Of a stretch of DNA of 6,977 nt, positions 6,395 through 6,977 are shown piece by piece. The position numbers and the translations under genes are program-made. Origin of the DNA: DAOTTI01 sp034437795 (GTDB lineage: Bacteria > Chloroflexota > UBA11872 > UBA12225); the NCBI GenBank assembly GCA_034437795.1, contig DAOTTI010000184.1, forward strand, positions 1 to 6,977. Direction: 5' to 3'. Under the pieces are notes generated by a model. The model worked only from the letters and a program-made list of their open reading frames with translations, was not told the DNA's origin and ran no database searches. The first letter of the stretch is position 1, and each line of letters starts with the position of its first letter.

Positions 6395-6778
6395 ATGTCC
6401 GTTTCCACTAAGGACCTTCTACAGGCCGCCCATGAGCGGCTCCAACGCGGGGAGCCGCTGGCCGTGACCACAGTCGTGGCCACGCATGGCTCCACGCCCC
6501 AGAAGCCGGGTGCGCGGATGCTCATCTTTGCCGATGGCCAGATGCTCGGCACCATCGGCGGGGGCTGCATCGAGGCCGAGGTGTGGAGCGAGGCGATGCG
6601 CCTGATGCGGCGAGGCGAGAGCGCCCTGCTCCAGTTCACGCTGGCCGACGATCCCGATCAGCCCGGGGGCGACGTGTGCGGGGGGACGATGGAGGTCTTC
6701 GTCGACGTGCTCCGGCCGGCCGCGGCCGCGCCGCCGGCTGAGGCCCCACGGCAGGTAGTGGCCGCTTCCAGCGCGTGA
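6395..6778 (+). CDS. XdhC/CoxI-family protein, stand-alone N-terminal domain
   Basis: Accessory protein for molybdenum hydroxylases of the xanthine dehydrogenase or aerobic CO dehydrogenase family, in which XdhC-type proteins handle and sulfurate the molybdenum cofactor before insertion. The family signature is clear: AVTTVVATHGSTPQKPGARM (23-42), then GTIGGGCIEAEV (52-63) with Cys58, and DVCGGTMEVFVDVL (93-106) with Cys95. At 127 residues it contains only the XdhC_CoxI domain and ends in an Ala/Pro-rich tail. The Rossmann-type XdhC C-terminal domain of full-length members is absent. The ATG is supported by TATAAT just upstream and by the family's usual N-terminus. The stop codon overlaps the GTG start of a second XdhC-like gene, so the two are translationally coupled. 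The family is confident; the target enzyme is unknown because it lies outside the window. Confidence 0.9.
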   Translation: MSVSTKDLLQAAHERLQRGEPLAVTTVVATHGSTPQKPGARMLIFADGQMLGTIGGGCIEAEVWSEAMRLMRRGESALLQFTLADDPDQPGGDVCGGTMEVFVDVLRPAAAAPPAEAPRQVVAASSA

Positions 6779-6977
6779 GCCTCGACCTCGTCGCGCGCCA
6801 AGTGGAGCTGCTCCAGGCGCGCCAGCCCTTCTGCCTTGCCACCGTGGTGAGCGCCGGCGCGGGCGCCCCCTGTGCGGCCGGCGCCAAGCTCATCGTCCAC
6901 CTGGATGGGCGAGTGGAAGGCTCGCTGGGCCATCCCGCCCTCGACGAGGCGGTCCGCGGCGCGGCGCTCGAGCACCT
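6775..6977 (+). CDS. Second XdhC/CoxI-like protein, 3'-partial
   Basis: Starts at GTG overlapping the TGA of the preceding gene (GTGA, 6775-6778) and stays open to the window end, 67 full codons. The protein begins MSLDLVARQVELLQARQPFC (GTG read as Met) and continues with ATVVSAGAGAPCAAGAKLIV and HLDGRVEGSLG. This parallels the neighbour's VTTVVATHGSTPQKPGARML...FADGQMLGTIG, so it is a divergent paralogue of the XdhC_CoxI domain. Where the neighbour has GGGCIEAEV it has GHPALDEAV, so the Gly-Gly-Gly-Cys motif is missing. No ribosome site is found at normal distance (the nearest AGG is about 19 bases upstream), so initiation probably relies on coupling. It may carry the Rossmann-type C-terminal domain lacking in the first gene, but that part is not in the window. 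Confidence 0.75.
   Translation, partial: MSLDLVARQVELLQARQPFCLATVVSAGAGAPCAAGAKLIVHLDGRVEGSLGHPALDEAVRGAALEH

Overview
This is a GC-rich (visibly near 70% G+C) bacterial stretch with tightly packed, confidently coding genes. Three things suggest a member of the Chloroflexota or a similar high-GC, possibly thermophilic lineage: the style of the secreted glycosidase, a bacterial XPB-Bax1 pair, and intergenic fold-back repeats built on CCCTCTCCC. This is an inference from gene content and style, not a measured taxonomic assignment.

Layout. (1) Bases 2-1681, plus strand: the 3' part of a large clan GH-A (TIM-barrel) glycoside hydrolase gene. Its start lies before the window. (2) Bases 1682-1886: a convergent intergenic region with a degenerate CCCTCTCCC-type repeat and GC-rich hairpins, where the plus-strand glycosidase meets the minus-strand operon. 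(3) Bases 5340 down to 1887, minus strand: a two-gene operon of an XPB-type superfamily 2 helicase followed, with a 20-base overlap, by a DUF790/Bax1-type nuclease. In archaea this pair is a DNA unwinding-and-incision machine linked to nucleotide excision repair. Here the helicase has an odd repeat-bearing Pro/Gly/His-rich leader and an altered RED motif, and the nuclease has an extra C-terminal domain. (4) Bases 5341-5628: a divergent regulatory region. It holds an AT-rich promoter island for the helicase operon, a tandem 9-bp repeat, and a striking 17-bp perfect inverted repeat around a 45-base spacer that itself contains smaller palindromes. (5) Bases 5629-6228, plus strand: a small all-helical protein that looks like a ferritin-like four-helix bundle of the DUF892/YciE style, without an obvious complete metal site. 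(6) Bases 6229-6394: an 88-base fold-back repeat and a perfect TATAAT box. (7) Bases 6395-6977, plus strand: two consecutive XdhC/CoxI-family genes joined by a GTGA start/stop overlap. The first is a complete stand-alone N-terminal domain; the second is a divergent paralogue cut by the window end.

How the genes relate. The helicase and nuclease almost certainly work as one complex. The two XdhC/CoxI genes probably act together in maturation of a molybdenum hydroxylase (xanthine dehydrogenase or CO dehydrogenase type) encoded beyond the window. The glycosidase and the ferritin-like protein have no evident functional link to these. No rRNA, tRNA, CRISPR array, transposase or integrase gene is visible.
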